NCBI GenBank assembly: GCA_963724065.1
Contig: CAVRTB010000006.1
Span: 1 to 64,000, forward strand
Origin: DASRIA01 sp963724065
GTDB taxonomy: Bacteria; Actinomycetota; Thermoleophilia; Solirubrobacterales; JBBDJG01
DNA length: 64,000 nucleotides
Reading direction: 5' to 3'
This document shows positions 1 to 11,174 of this stretch, in pieces. Positions within the stretch are counted from its first letter, which is position 1. Every line of letters starts with the position of its first letter. Both the position numbers and the translations under genes were made by a program. The notes beneath the pieces are model-generated. The model saw nothing but the letters and a program-made list of their open reading frames with translations, made no database searches and was not told the origin of the DNA.

Positions 1-8
1 CTCTGTGG

Positions 9-55
9 TGTCTCGGGACATCGTTGACACTTATGTCTCGGGACATCGCTGACAG
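9..55 (+). repeat. Left end of IS: two tandem transposase-binding repeats
   Basis: Two copies of TGTCTCGGGACATCG(T/C)TGACA lie at 9-30 and 34-55, with a period of 25 bases. They are inverted relative to the pair at 1312-1359. Doubled end repeats of this kind usually serve as transposase-binding sites. Confidence 0.75.
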
Positions 56-1282
56 TCATGGTGCTGGTTTGGGTTCGCGTGTGCGGTAGGTTCGCGTGGT
101 TTTGTCGCCGAGTTGGTAGCTGCGGTTGGGGTCGGCAGTGAATTCTCGGACCAGGGTGGTGCCACTGAAGATGGCGATGTGCTCGCCGTCACGGATGCTG
201 TCGCAGACGTGGCCGGCCCAACGCCGTCCGACGTTGACGCGGGATACGGCGGGACGAACAGCTGGCCTGAGATTTCGTTCACGGTGTGACGGGTCACGAA
301 GACCGGTGCCGGCAGCGGTCGGTCGGTGGGGCGTGCCGGTGCTGTGGCTGTGGCTGTGAAAGCTTCGGCGGGCGTCGAGTCCCGGACACCCCGGTGCGGC
401 CGTTGATGGTTGTAGAAGGCTGCGGAATTGGTCGGGGCGGGATTGAGTTGAGCTCAGCGATGGTGCCCGGTGCGGGGGCGGGGCCCGTAGCCACTTCTTC
501 AGGGTCTGCCACAACCGTTCAATTTTGCCGCAGGTCTGCGGATGAAATGGTGCGCGAGTTGATCGTCGTGGTGCCCAGGGCCCGCAGGTTCGCCTGGAAT
601 CGGACACTCGAAACCGCGCCATTTGCCCGGTGTAGACAAATCCGTTGTCGGCCAATGACATTGCAGGGACTCCGCATTCGACGATCCCAGCCAGCATCAC
701 CGACCACACCAGATGCGCCGTCGGCATCACCGGGGGCCGGCCTGCAGGCCGGCCAGGTAGCGGGCGTGATCGTCGAGGGCACCACGATGGCCACCGAGGT
801 TCCGTCGGTCAAGGGGCCCAGCCAGTCCAGTCGCGATTGCCAACACTCATTAGGACGGCTGAAGGTGAAACGCTTGGTCGCCGACTTGGGGCGCTTCTGC
901 GGCTGCGGCCTCGATCTGCGCCGTGACGAACCAGAATTCGCCAGACCGTCGCTGGCGAGGGCACCACCACCTCCCGCGTGGTGGAGCGCCCACACAATCG
1001 ACTGCGGCCCGTGATCGCGGCCCAGCTCAATGAGCTGTTTGCGCTTTCGGGGGTGCCCGCGTCCTCGACCTCAGCAGCGGTGCTGGCCCGGACACGACAT
1101 CGGCCGACGTGAGCGTTCCTGAGAGCCCGAGCAAGCCCGTAGTCACGAAAACGGCGCCGGTACTTGTAGAACGTCTCCCGACTGATCTGCTCGGCGACGG
1201 CAAAACGCCGCCACATTCTCGACCTGGCCTGACCATAAGCAGTTGCAGCACGAATGTCCATCGCCGTCACCTTGGGGGCCAT
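56..1282 (-). pseudogene. IS481-family transposase, frameshifted
   Basis: The minus strand from ATG 1282 encodes an N-terminal helix-turn-helix region (ISRETFYKYRRRFRDYG), then KRPKSATKRFTFSRPNECWQ in a second frame. It continues as LTDGTSVAI, LDDHARYLAGLQAGPR in a further frame, and MPTAHLVWSVMLAGIVE. The C-terminal half has the DDE signature pieces ADNGFVYTG and FHPQTCGKIERLWQTLKKWL. At least four frame changes separate these conserved blocks, so no intact integrase-core (rve) transposase can be made. The reading ends at TGA 56-58. Family members are DDE transposases of roughly 350-400 residues, which matches the total span. Confidence 0.8.
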
Positions 1283-1311
1283 GAACCATCGTGGTCGAGG
1301 CCCTACTCAGG

Positions 1312-1359
1312 TGTCAGCGATGTCCCGAGACATACACCTGTCAGCGATGTCCCGAAACA
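1312..1359 (-). repeat. Right end of IS: two tandem transposase-binding repeats
   Basis: TGTCAGCGATGTCCCGAGACA at 1312-1332 and a near copy at 1338-1359 are reverse complements of the left-end pair. The outer copy together with ACAGAG (1362-1367) mirrors window bases 1-30 with three or four mismatches. Confidence 0.75.
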
Positions 1360-1410
1360 GAACAGAGCGGTGAGCGCTCCTAAACGTGCACAAATCGCTA
1401 CCCTGGCGGC

Positions 1411-2238
1411 GTGATGACCTTCCGCGATCACGTCATCTCAACGTTGCGCGCCAGCGGAGTTCGGCGCGTCTACGGCCTGCCCGGTGACAGCCTCAACGGG
1501 TTCACCGACGCGATCCGCCGCTTCGGCGGAGATCGGTGGGAGCACGTCCGTCACGAGGAGAACGCGGCATTCGCAGCCGCGGCCGACGCCGCGCTCACCG
1601 GCGAATTGGCGGTCTGCGCGGGCAGCTGCAGCCAGCAACCTGCACGTCCAGGACCGCGTGGGTTCATCCCGACGGACCCGTCGTTCCGGGTCGACGGGCT
1701 CGACGGCGTCTACGCGGCCGGCGACGCGACCTGGTACCCGATCAAGCAGGGAGGCCTCGCTTCGCAGCAGGCGGACGTCGTCGCGACTGCGATCGCGGGG
1801 GAAGCCGGGGAGCCGGTCCGGTCGACGCCGTTCCATCCCGTGCTGCACGGGATCCTGGTCGGTGGCGAGAAGCCGTTGCACCTCCGCGGCGGAGACGGAT
1901 TGGACTCGGTGGCCGGTTTCGAGCCGCTGTGGTGGCCGCCCGGCAAGGTCGCGGGCCGCTACATCACCCCCTACCTGGCCGCCCGCCACGGCGACACCCC
2001 GCGTCCTCCCCTGACCGAGATCGAGCACCCCGCCCCGGACAAGGAGGGGGTGGACCAGGCGGGCGTGCTCGAGATGGCTCTCGCGGCGGCCGATGCGAGC
2101 GCCCGGGCAGCGGACTACGAGGGCGCCCTGCGCTGGCTCGATGCCGCGGAGCAGCTCAACGTCGTCCTGTCTGTCGACCACGCAAGCAGGCGGCGCGCCT
2201 GGGCGCGGGCGCTTGCGGGGCAGCGGCTCGAGGGTTGA
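1411..2238 (+). CDS. Chimera: N-terminus of a TPP-dependent oxidase joined to C-terminal half of an FAD oxidoreductase
   Basis: Residues 1-72 match the N-terminus of pyruvate oxidase/acetolactate-synthase-type enzymes (VYGLPGDSLNGFTDAIRR, HEENAAFAAAADAALTG, with the TPP-site glutamate). From about residue 83 the protein is instead the C-terminal half of a two-dinucleotide-binding flavoprotein (GFIPTDPSFRV, GVYAAGDATWYPIKQGGLASQQ, WWPPGKVAGRYITPYLAAR), ending in a helical tail. The same C-terminal block occurs in the intact flavoprotein at 9966-11144. The junction is at about 1625-1662, where a shifted frame still shows NLHV of the TPP enzyme. It therefore looks like a deletion product that stayed open. 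Neither parent activity is expected: no TPP pyrophosphate site and no N-terminal FAD fold. TACCCT at 1399-1404 lies 6 bases before GTG 1411, so the gene may be leaderless. The USP gene follows after 2 bases. Confidence 0.75.
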   Translation: MMTFRDHVISTLRASGVRRVYGLPGDSLNGFTDAIRRFGGDRWEHVRHEENAAFAAAADAALTGELAVCAGSCSQQPARPGPRGFIPTDPSFRVDGLDGVYAAGDATWYPIKQGGLASQQADVVATAIAGEAGEPVRSTPFHPVLHGILVGGEKPLHLRGGDGLDSVAGFEPLWWPPGKVAGRYITPYLAARHGDTPRPPLTEIEHPAPDKEGVDQAGVLEMALAAADASARAADYEGALRWLDAAEQLNVVLSVDHASRRRAWARALAGQRLEG

Positions 2239-2240
2239 CC

Positions 2241-3140
2241 GTGTACCGGACCGTGATCGCCGCCCACGCCGGAGATGGGCCGTCCATGGACGGCCTCGCG
2301 CTGGCGCGGCTGGTTGCAGGCGTGAGCGGCGCGCGGCTCCTGATCGCGCACGTCGCCGGGCCGAGGCAGGCGGCTGCCGAGCGCCTACTGGAGGGGCTTG
2401 GTCGCGAGTCGGCGCCGGAGCTGCAGGTCGAGACCCGCCTCGTTGAATGTACTTCCGTGCCGCGCGCACTTCACGACCTCGCGGAGGCCGAGCGCGCGGA
2501 TCTGATCGTGTTGGGATCGAGCCGTCACGGGCGCGCCGGGCGGGTGCTGACGGGCTCTGTCGCGCAACGTCTGATCCAGGGGGCCCCGTGCGCCGTCGCG
2601 GTTGCACCGCGCGGCTTCTCGGCATTGAATCTCACGTACCTCCACCGGCTCGCCGTCGGGTTCGACGGCTCACCGGAATCCGAGGTCGCGCTGCGTCAAG
2701 CGGCGGCCGTGGCCGGTGCTGCGGGCGCACGGCTGCGGCTGCTCGCGGCGGTGGAGCCGGTCGTGATCCCGGCCTTCGTGAACGTGCCGGCCGGAGACGC
2801 CTACGCGCAGCTGATCCGTGCCCGCCGCGAGCTCCTCGAGCGCCAGGTCGAAGCGGCAGCGGCAAGCCTGCCGCCCGATGTCCCGGTCGAGACCCGCGTC
2901 GTGGAAGGAACCGCCGTCGACGCCATCTGCAAGGAGGCGAGGTACGGCGTGGACCTGCTCGTGGTCGGGTCGAGGGGCTGGGGCCCGGTACGCCGCGTGC
3001 TGCTTGGCAGCGTGTCGTCGCGGCTGCTGCACGTCGCCCCGTGCCCGGTGCTCGTGGTGCCGAGGACGGCGGACACCGACGAGGCCGGCCTCCTTGGCGA
3101 GTCGGCGGAAGTCGCCGCGGACCGCACGCTCAGCGGGTAG
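2241..3140 (+). CDS. Tandem-domain universal stress protein
   Basis: A protein of 299 residues with two UspA domains (about 1-140 and 145-290). Each starts with a beta strand (TVIAAHAGDG; LAVGFDGSPESEVALRQ) and ends with the glycine-rich nucleotide-binding loop (GSSRHGRAGRVLTGS; GSRGWGPVRRVLLGS). Tandem USPs of this size are typical of actinobacterial hypoxia/stress regulons. They bind ATP and affect growth arrest, but the exact role is unknown. GTG 2241 is chosen because it follows the TGA of the chimeric gene by 2 bases and begins the conserved first strand, so the two are probably co-transcribed. The end faces a second, divergent-sequence USP gene. Confidence 0.88.
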   Translation: MYRTVIAAHAGDGPSMDGLALARLVAGVSGARLLIAHVAGPRQAAAERLLEGLGRESAPELQVETRLVECTSVPRALHDLAEAERADLIVLGSSRHGRAGRVLTGSVAQRLIQGAPCAVAVAPRGFSALNLTYLHRLAVGFDGSPESEVALRQAAAVAGAAGARLRLLAAVEPVVIPAFVNVPAGDAYAQLIRARRELLERQVEAAAASLPPDVPVETRVVEGTAVDAICKEARYGVDLLVVGSRGWGPVRRVLLGSVSSRLLHVAPCPVLVVPRTADTDEAGLLGESAEVAADRTLSG

Positions 3141-3191
3141 CACGCGAACCTGCGTACCTCGCAGCGGAACGGGAGGCCGGTTGGACCTTGG

Positions 3192-4115
3192 TCATCCGCT
3201 CCGCGGCACCACGAGGATGCTCGTCGGACAAGCGCGCACCAGGCCCGACGAGATTCCGCCGAGCAGCACCCGGCGCACGGGGCCGTACTGCCGCGATCCG
3301 AGGACGAGCAGGTCGATGCCGCTCTCCGCTGCGCTTGCGAGTGCGTCGACGGCCGACCCTTCGAGCACGTAGTGCTGCACGTCGACGCCCGGCCGGATCG
3401 CCGCCGCCGCTTCGTCCAGCTTGCGCTCCAGCCCCGCGCGCGCCGACTGCGAGATGTCGGTCAGGTCGTAACCCGCCGGCACGGCATCGATCCCGAAGAG
3501 CAGCTCGGGCTCGTGGACCGCGAGCAGGCGCAGGGCTGCTCCTGTGCGGCGCGCCAGGAACTCGGCGTGTCGCAACGCGACCCGGGACTCTTCCGAGCCG
3601 TCGAACCCGCACCCGACCACCTTCAACGCGCGATCGGCGCGATCGTGGAACCCGGCGGGTGCCACGGCGACCGGACACGGCGCGCCGTACAAGAGCCGTT
3701 CGGCGACGGACCCGGCCAGCACGCGGCCGATCGCGCCGCGATGGCTCGACCCGACGATCAGCGCGTCGGCCTGCGTCGACTCTGCCAGCTCGTGCAGTCC
3801 TTGTGCGGCCGAGCGCGCGCGGACGACCCGCGTGTGGACGCGCTCACCCTCGCGAACCGCAGCGGTCAGCATCTCGGCCGCCTCGCGGCGCATCGCCTCC
3901 TCACGATGGGCGGTGCCGGGCGCATGGGGAAACTCGTGTGGCACGACGGCGGCCACCAGGAGATCGGCGCCGACCGCATCTGCGAGGAACTGCGCGAGCG
4001 CCAGCCCGTCGCCGGCCCGCTCGCTGCCGTCGTAGCCGGCGACAAGCGTCGCGTAGCGCGGGATCGCCTCGGCCTCGCCCGAGGTTTCGGTCACGCTCTC
4101 TCCACGATCCGCCAT
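3192..4115 (-). CDS. Tandem-domain universal stress protein
   Basis: A protein of 307 residues with two UspA domains. The first has TLVAGYDGSERAGDGLALAQ and GSSHRGAIGRVLAGS; the second has VVGCGFDGSEESRVALRHAE and GSRQYGPVRRVLLGG. It is a paralogue of the convergent gene at 2241-3140. ATG 4115 is preferred over an upstream TTG (4133), because TAGAGT (4123-4128) lies exactly 7 bases upstream and gives a leaderless start. A half-site CGTAGTA of the palindrome found before the ATPase and kinase genes lies at 4177-4183, about 65 bases upstream. Together these suggest control with the neighbouring ATPase, kinase and regulator genes, though this is inference. Confidence 0.88.
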   Translation of the reverse strand: MADRGESVTETSGEAEAIPRYATLVAGYDGSERAGDGLALAQFLADAVGADLLVAAVVPHEFPHAPGTAHREEAMRREAAEMLTAAVREGERVHTRVVRARSAAQGLHELAESTQADALIVGSSHRGAIGRVLAGSVAERLLYGAPCPVAVAPAGFHDRADRALKVVGCGFDGSEESRVALRHAEFLARRTGAALRLLAVHEPELLFGIDAVPAGYDLTDISQSARAGLERKLDEAAAAIRPGVDVQHYVLEGSAVDALASAAESGIDLLVLGSRQYGPVRRVLLGGISSGLVRACPTSILVVPRSG

Positions 4116-4250
4116 GGAAAGGACTCTAGGCAACGCCGGCCTGCGCGCAGAACCGCGCTAGCCCGAGATATTGGTGCGTAGTAGTCCGCAGGACCGGTTC
4201 GCGCATCGCATCGACGACCCGCGCGAACGTGTCGTCGGATGCGCCCGCGG

Positions 4251-6776
<2,526 letters not shown>

Positions 6777-6810
6777 CCCTGGAGCGTAGACAGGGGACGG
6801 CGCGGCGATT

Positions 6811-6825
6811 CCGTAGATCCCACGG
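6811..6825. promoter_or_regulatory. Candidate activator site CCGTAGATCCCACGG before the ATPase gene
   Basis: This imperfect palindrome differs in only two of 15 bases from the perfect palindrome at 9414-9428. Its centre lies about 42 bases upstream of the predicted leaderless start of the P-type ATPase gene, where class II activators bind. The adjacent NarL-type regulator is the obvious candidate to bind it. Confidence 0.5.
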
Positions 6826-7011
6826 ATCGGGTGCCAGCGTATGCCCGGATTCGCCCCAGGCCCGGGGGCCCTAGCGTGAACGCCTGTGGTGTCCCCGACA
6901 CAGATCACGCGACGCAAGCTTCACACCCCGTCGCGGGCTGGGCGCACGCAGCGCGACGGCCGGCTGGACGATGCGATCGCCGCCGCCCGTCGGCGCGTTA
7001 GGCTCCGCGAT

Positions 7012-7668
7012 GTGAACGATCGACCAGTCGACGGGAGCGACTCGATCAGGATCGTGATCGCGGACGACCATGCCGTGGTGCGCAGCGGCTTGCGGATGCT
7101 GCTCGACTCCGAGTCCGGCTTCGACGTCGTGGCCGAGGCGGGCGACGTCGACTCGGCGCGGCGCTACGTGCGCGGCCATCACCCGGCGGTGCTGGTGCTC
7201 GACCTGAACATGCCGGGCGACTCGAGCCTCGAGGCGATCCCGGGCCTGAGGGGGGAGTTCCCGGAGACCCAGATCGTCGTGCTCACGATGCAGGACGACC
7301 CGGCCTTCGCCCGTGAGGCGATGAGGGCCGGGGCGCTCGGTTACGTGCTGAAGGAGGCCGCCGACACCGAGCTCGTCGAGGCCGTGCGCGGCGCGGCTGA
7401 TGGACGCACGTACCTGCACCCGCAGCTTGGCGCCCGGCTCGCGGCCGAACCGGAGCGCGACGGCCCGCGGAGCGCGCTGAGCGACCGTGAGATAGAGGTC
7501 CTCCGGCTGATCGCGCTCGGTCACACCAACGGCGAGATCGCCAAGCAGCTCTTCCTCAGCGTGCGGACGGTCGAGTCGCACCGTGCGCACATCCAGCAGA
7601 AGCTCGGGCTGTCGACGCGGGCCGAGCTGGTCAAGTACGCGCTCGACAACAAGCTGCTGGAAGCCTGA
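7012..7668 (+). CDS. NarL/FixJ-family response regulator (DevR/DosR-like)
   Basis: A protein of 218 residues: receiver domain (IRIVIADDHAVVRSGLRMLL, phosphoacceptor Asp64 in VLVLDLNMPG, lysine in YVLKEA) followed by a LuxR-type helix-turn-helix (LSDREIEVLRLIALGHTNGEIAKQL, SVRTVESHRAHIQQKLG). It is probably the partner of the histidine kinase encoded convergently 28 bases downstream. GTG 7012 is chosen because TAGGCT (6999-7004) is 7 bases upstream, and it gives the usual short N-terminus before the first strand. With the kinase, USPs, CBS protein and ATPase around it, the closest functional model is mycobacterial DevR. The assignment to a specific signal is inference. Confidence 0.9.
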   Translation: MNDRPVDGSDSIRIVIADDHAVVRSGLRMLLDSESGFDVVAEAGDVDSARRYVRGHHPAVLVLDLNMPGDSSLEAIPGLRGEFPETQIVVLTMQDDPAFAREAMRAGALGYVLKEAADTELVEAVRGAADGRTYLHPQLGARLAAEPERDGPRSALSDREIEVLRLIALGHTNGEIAKQLFLSVRTVESHRAHIQQKLGLSTRAELVKYALDNKLLEA

Positions 7669-7696
7669 CGCTCGGACATCGCCGGCCGCGGGCCGG

Positions 7697-9409
7697 CTAG
7701 CCGGCCTTCGCGGCCGGCACCCTGCGCCCGGGGATCACGGCTCGCACGACCGTGCCCTTCCCCTCCTCGGACTCGATATCGACCGTGCCGCCGACGAGCG
7801 TGACGCGCTCGCGCATCCCGACAAGGCCGAACCCGGCCGTCGTCTCCGCGCTCGGATCGAAGCCGCGCCCGTCGTCGCGGATCGCCACCGTCACCCCGTC
7901 GTCGCGCTCCAGCAGCTCGACCTCGAGCCGACCGGCGCCCGCGTGCTTAGCGACGTTCGTGAGTGCCTCCTGCACGAGCCGGTAGACGGTGCTCTCCACC
8001 TCGGGCGCGAGCCGTTCGCTGTCCTCCAAGGACAGCGCGATGTTCGTCTCGACCGTCAGGCCCTCGCTGGTCGCCATTCGCTGCGCCAGGGTCTCGATCG
8101 CCGGGACGAGCCCGATCTCGTCGAGCGCCGGCGGACGCAGCTCCACGATCAGCGAGCGCAGGTTCGCGATCTCGATACCGATCTGCTGAACGGCATCTCG
8201 AACCGAGCCCCGGAGCCGCTCGGGGTGCTCGCCGCGGAGCGCTGAGGACAGCAGCATCTGGAGCCCACCGAGCCCTTGGAGCGTTTCGTCGTGCAACTCG
8301 CGCGCCCAGCGCCGGCGCTCCTGCTCGGAGGCCTCGATGCTGTGACGCAGGCGCTCCTCCGCGATCGACGTGGCGGTGTGGACGCTGATTGCGGCGGGTG
8401 CCGCAAAGGACTCGAGCAGCCGCGCGTCTTCGGCGGTGAACTCCGGCCCGCCACGCTTGTCCGCGGCGATCAGGATGCCGACCGACCGGGACCGGAACAC
8501 GAGTGGCACGAGCAGCGCACTCTCGGCGTGGAGCCCGAGCTCCTGCGACGACACCATCACGCGACTGGACAGGTCTGCGACCCGTTCCGGCCGCCTCGAC
8601 TTCAGCACCGCGCCCGAGATCGAGCCCTCGATCGGCACACGTGTGTCGAGCAGCGCGCGCTCGGCGTCGCCGGCGATCTCCTCGATCACCAGCTCGCTGC
8701 CCTGGACGAGGAGCATCGCCGTCCATCGAGCCCCCACGAGCGCCCGTGCGCGCTTCACGACCAACTCGAAGACCGTCGCGACGTCCGTCTCCCCGTCGAG
8801 GGCGAGCATGATCTCGGTCGCCGCGCGGAGTCGCCGTACCGCCACCTCCAACGCGGCGCCACGGTCCTGTGCGTCGCGAAAGAGGTGCGCGTTGTCGATC
8901 GCGATCGCGGTCCAGTCGGCGAGGACCACGGCCGAGTTCTCGTCGGCCGCGTCGAACTCCCGGCAGCTCCGCTTCTCGGTCAGGTAGAGGTTTCCCCACG
9001 CCTCGCCGCGAATCATGATCGGCACGCCGAGAAAGCTGTGCATCGGTGGGTGCCCCGGCGGGAAGCCGAACGACGCCTGGTGCGAGCCGACGTCGGCGAT
9101 CCGTAGCGGTCGCGCGTCGCGGATCAGCTCTCCGAGGACCCCGCGGCCCGTCGGCAGGTCGCCGATCTGCGCGCGCGTCGCGTCGTCGATCCCCAGCGTG
9201 ATGAAGCGCTCGAGCTTCGTCCGCGACTCGTCGAGGACCCCGAGCGCCGCGTAACGCGCGCCCGTTACCTCACATGCCGTCCGTAGGACCCGCTCGAGCA
9301 GGGACTCCAGGTCCAGCATCGAGACCAACGCGCGGCCTGCCTCGATGAGGCGCTCCAGACGCTGAGATTCGAGGCTCTGCTCGCCCATCGCCTGTTCGGG
9401 GTCAGGCAT
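7697..9409 (-). CDS. GAF-GAF sensor histidine kinase (DevS/DosT-like)
   Basis: A soluble kinase of 570 residues. GAF domain 1 is at about 35-180, GAF domain 2 at about 200-355, HisKA_3 follows with phosphoacceptor His373 in RWARELHDETLQGLGG, and the HATPase has EALTNVAKHAGA and DDGRGFDP. GAF1 contains GFPPGHPPM (His120), the block that in mycobacterial DevS/DosT holds the proximal haem histidine, so redox, O2, NO or CO sensing is plausible. There are no membrane segments. It converges with its likely partner regulator at 7012-7668. A perfect palindrome overlapping a TAGTAT -10 box lies 5 bases upstream of its ATG, suggesting feedback control. Confidence 0.9.
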   Translation of the reverse strand: MPDPEQAMGEQSLESQRLERLIEAGRALVSMLDLESLLERVLRTACEVTGARYAALGVLDESRTKLERFITLGIDDATRAQIGDLPTGRGVLGELIRDARPLRIADVGSHQASFGFPPGHPPMHSFLGVPIMIRGEAWGNLYLTEKRSCREFDAADENSAVVLADWTAIAIDNAHLFRDAQDRGAALEVAVRRLRAATEIMLALDGETDVATVFELVVKRARALVGARWTAMLLVQGSELVIEEIAGDAERALLDTRVPIEGSISGAVLKSRRPERVADLSSRVMVSSQELGLHAESALLVPLVFRSRSVGILIAADKRGGPEFTAEDARLLESFAAPAAISVHTATSIAEERLRHSIEASEQERRRWARELHDETLQGLGGLQMLLSSALRGEHPERLRGSVRDAVQQIGIEIANLRSLIVELRPPALDEIGLVPAIETLAQRMATSEGLTVETNIALSLEDSERLAPEVESTVYRLVQEALTNVAKHAGAGRLEVELLERDDGVTVAIRDDGRGFDPSAETTAGFGLVGMRERVTLVGGTVDIESEEGKGTVVRAVIPGRRVPAAKAG

Positions 9410-9413
9410 GCGT

Positions 9414-9428
9414 CCGTAGATACTACGG
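9414..9428. promoter_or_regulatory. Perfect palindrome CCGTAGATACTACGG between kinase and CBS genes
   Basis: Two exact 6-base arms, CCGTAG and CTACGG, surround ATA. On the minus strand the centre reads TAGTAT, a -10-like box 10 bases before the kinase ATG. On the plus strand the site is about 90 bases before the CBS gene. A near-identical site precedes the P-type ATPase gene. Confidence 0.55.
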
Positions 9429-9517
9429 CCAAGCGCGCGGTACCAAGCGGATGCATCCGCGCCACCGCCGCGCCATGCTAGGTGAGTCTTGGTAGAAGAG
9501 GAAAGGGACTCGATCGT

Positions 9518-9964
9518 ATGCCTGCCACAGCAACCGCAAAGCGCTCACACGACAGGATGTCGCCACTCGCATCAGGTGACTGTCTGGAAACTCCCGCACG
9601 CCACATCATGACCCCGGGGGTCGTGGCGATCCCCGAGGACGCAAGCCTGCGGCACGTGTACCGGGCCATGACGGCGCACGGGGTGCGCGCGATCCTCGTG
9701 GTCGGGCGCAGCCAGGGGACTCCGCTCGGGTGGGTCACGGCCCGGGGGCTGCTTGCCCGGGTCGGCAAGGACGAGTCGCTTGCCTGCGCGCGCGACGCTG
9801 TCACGGAGCTGCCGACATGTGTGGACCCGAGTGCGACCGCACGCGAGGCTCTCGTAGCGCTTTCGCAGCCCGGCGTGTCGCATCTGCTTGTGCGCAAGTC
9901 GGGCGACTCCACGCCCGAGGGCGTGATCTCCGAGCTCGACCTCGTCGCGCTCCACGGTGAGTGA
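9518..9964 (+). CDS. CBS-domain-pair protein
   Basis: A protein of 148 residues made almost entirely of two CBS motifs (PARHIMTPGVVAIPEDASLRHV, GVRAILVVG, then CVDPSATAREALVAL, VSHLLVRKSG, GVISELDLV). CBS pairs bind adenosyl ligands or sense state. Small stand-alone versions such as mycobacterial Hrp1 are induced with USPs in dormancy. ATG 9518 follows a good ribosome site, AGGAAAGGG (9498-9506). An upstream in-frame GTG (9482) lacks one. The next gene, a flavoprotein dehydrogenase, starts 1 base after the TGA, so the two form an operon. Ligand unknown. Confidence 0.85.
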   Translation: MPATATAKRSHDRMSPLASGDCLETPARHIMTPGVVAIPEDASLRHVYRAMTAHGVRAILVVGRSQGTPLGWVTARGLLARVGKDESLACARDAVTELPTCVDPSATAREALVALSQPGVSHLLVRKSGDSTPEGVISELDLVALHGE

Positions 9965-9965
9965 G

Positions 9966-11144
9966 ATGAGCGCACGGGTTGTGATCGCCGGCGGCGGGTT
10001 TGCGGCGCTCGAGGCCCTGATCGCCCTCAACCGGCTTGCCGGCCAGCGCGTCGACGTGACGCTCGTCACGCCGGAGTCGCAGCTCTCGTACCGGCCGCTG
10101 TCCGTGGTCGAGCCCTTCGGGCTGGGCGAGGCGCCGCGCTTCGACCTTGCCGAGATCGCACGCGACCACGACGCCGAGCTACTTGTCGACGCGGCTGTTC
10201 GTGTGGACACCCGACGGCGCGTGCTCGTCACGCGGTCGGGCGGCGAGGTCCCGTACGACTCGCTGCTGGTCACCACGGGGGCGGAGCCGGTGCAGGCGGT
10301 GCCCGGCGCCCTCACGTATCGCGGGGCGCCCGACCGCGTCGCTTTCGAGAAGCTGCTCGATGAGATCTACTCCGATGCCGTCGGCAGCGTTGCGTTCGCG
10401 GTTCCCGCCGGCACCTCCTGGCCCCTGCCGCTCTACGAGCTCGTGCTGATGACGGCAGCGCGTGCCGCGACGAACAGGAGCCGCACGCGGCTTGTGCTCG
10501 TGACCTCCGAGGATGCGCCGATGGCGATCTTCGGGCGCGTGGCCAGTGAGGCCGTCGGAGATCTGCTGCGCGACAGCGGCGTGGCCGTCCGCGCGTCGTC
10601 GGTCCCGGTCGCGTTCGAGAACGGCACGCTTTCGGTCGTGGCGGGATCGTCGATCGAGGCCGAACGGGTGGTCGCGCTTCCGCAGATGCGTGGCAACGCG
10701 CCACCTGGGCTGCCGACCGACCAGGAGGGCTTCGTCGCGGTCGACGCCTACGGGCGGGTGACCGGTTGCGATGCCGTCTATGCGGCCGGGGACGTCACGT
10801 CCTTCCCGGTCAAGCAGGGCGGGATTGCCGCTCAGCAGGCCGGTGCGGCCGCGCGAGCGATCGCCGCGGATGCCGGCGCACCGGTGACGCCGGAGGAGTT
10901 CCGTCCCGTGCTGCGCGGCCTGTTGCTTACGGGCAAGGGCGCGCGCTTTCTGCGCTCGAAGCCGACAGGAGGAGGGGGAGACGTCTCGGAGGTCAGCAGG
11001 CGGATGCTCTGGTGGCCCGAGATGAAAGTTGCCGGTGAGTACCTGTCGCACTACCTCTCGCGTGGCACCGAGCCTGTCCGGCCGGCCGATCCGCTTCCGC
11101 CTGACGCGATTCCGGTCGAGGTCGATCTCACGCCAGCCCACTGA
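9966..11144 (+). CDS. FAD-dependent pyridine nucleotide-disulfide-type oxidoreductase (NDH-2/SQR-like)
   Basis: A flavoprotein of 392 residues. The N-terminal FAD-binding Rossmann motif is VVIAGGGFAALEAL. A central NAD(P)-binding region and second FAD contact follow (GCDAVYAAGDVTSFPVKQGGIAAQQ), then a C-terminal dimer/quinone-side part (RMLWWPEMKVAGEYLSHYL). Layout fits type II NADH dehydrogenases and sulfide:quinone reductases. The paired redox cysteines of SQR are not evident, so the substrate is open. ATG 9966 is used; GTG 9957 overlapping the CBS gene is an alternative. The C-terminal half is homologous to that of the chimeric gene at 1411-2238. It is co-transcribed with the CBS gene. Confidence 0.85.
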   Translation: MSARVVIAGGGFAALEALIALNRLAGQRVDVTLVTPESQLSYRPLSVVEPFGLGEAPRFDLAEIARDHDAELLVDAAVRVDTRRRVLVTRSGGEVPYDSLLVTTGAEPVQAVPGALTYRGAPDRVAFEKLLDEIYSDAVGSVAFAVPAGTSWPLPLYELVLMTAARAATNRSRTRLVLVTSEDAPMAIFGRVASEAVGDLLRDSGVAVRASSVPVAFENGTLSVVAGSSIEAERVVALPQMRGNAPPGLPTDQEGFVAVDAYGRVTGCDAVYAAGDVTSFPVKQGGIAAQQAGAAARAIAADAGAPVTPEEFRPVLRGLLLTGKGARFLRSKPTGGGGDVSEVSRRMLWWPEMKVAGEYLSHYLSRGTEPVRPADPLPPDAIPVEVDLTPAH

Positions 11145-11174
11145 CCGCGGCCGCGGTCAGTGGAAGCGCCGACC

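Larger units (their letters stand above)
1..1367. mobile_element. Decayed IS481-like insertion sequence
   Basis: The two ends are about 30-base imperfect inverted repeats: CTCTGT plus a copy of TGTCTCGGGACATCGYTGACA at the left, and its reverse complement ending in ACAGAG at 1362-1367. Each end carries two tandem copies of the 21-22 base motif. Between them lies a minus-strand transposase of about 1.2 kb in broken frames. Length, end sequence and transposase type fit the IS481/IS3 group. The left end coincides with the window start, so its exact border and any target duplication cannot be seen. Confidence 0.8.

Noticed and set aside
286..1014. Plus-strand open frames inside the insertion sequence
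   Set aside because: They are antisense to the broken transposase and have no recognisable domain.
2447..4129. 560-codon plus-strand open frame of Arg/Ala/Pro-rich sequence
   Set aside because: It covers two universal stress protein genes in wrong frames and shows only high-GC composition bias.
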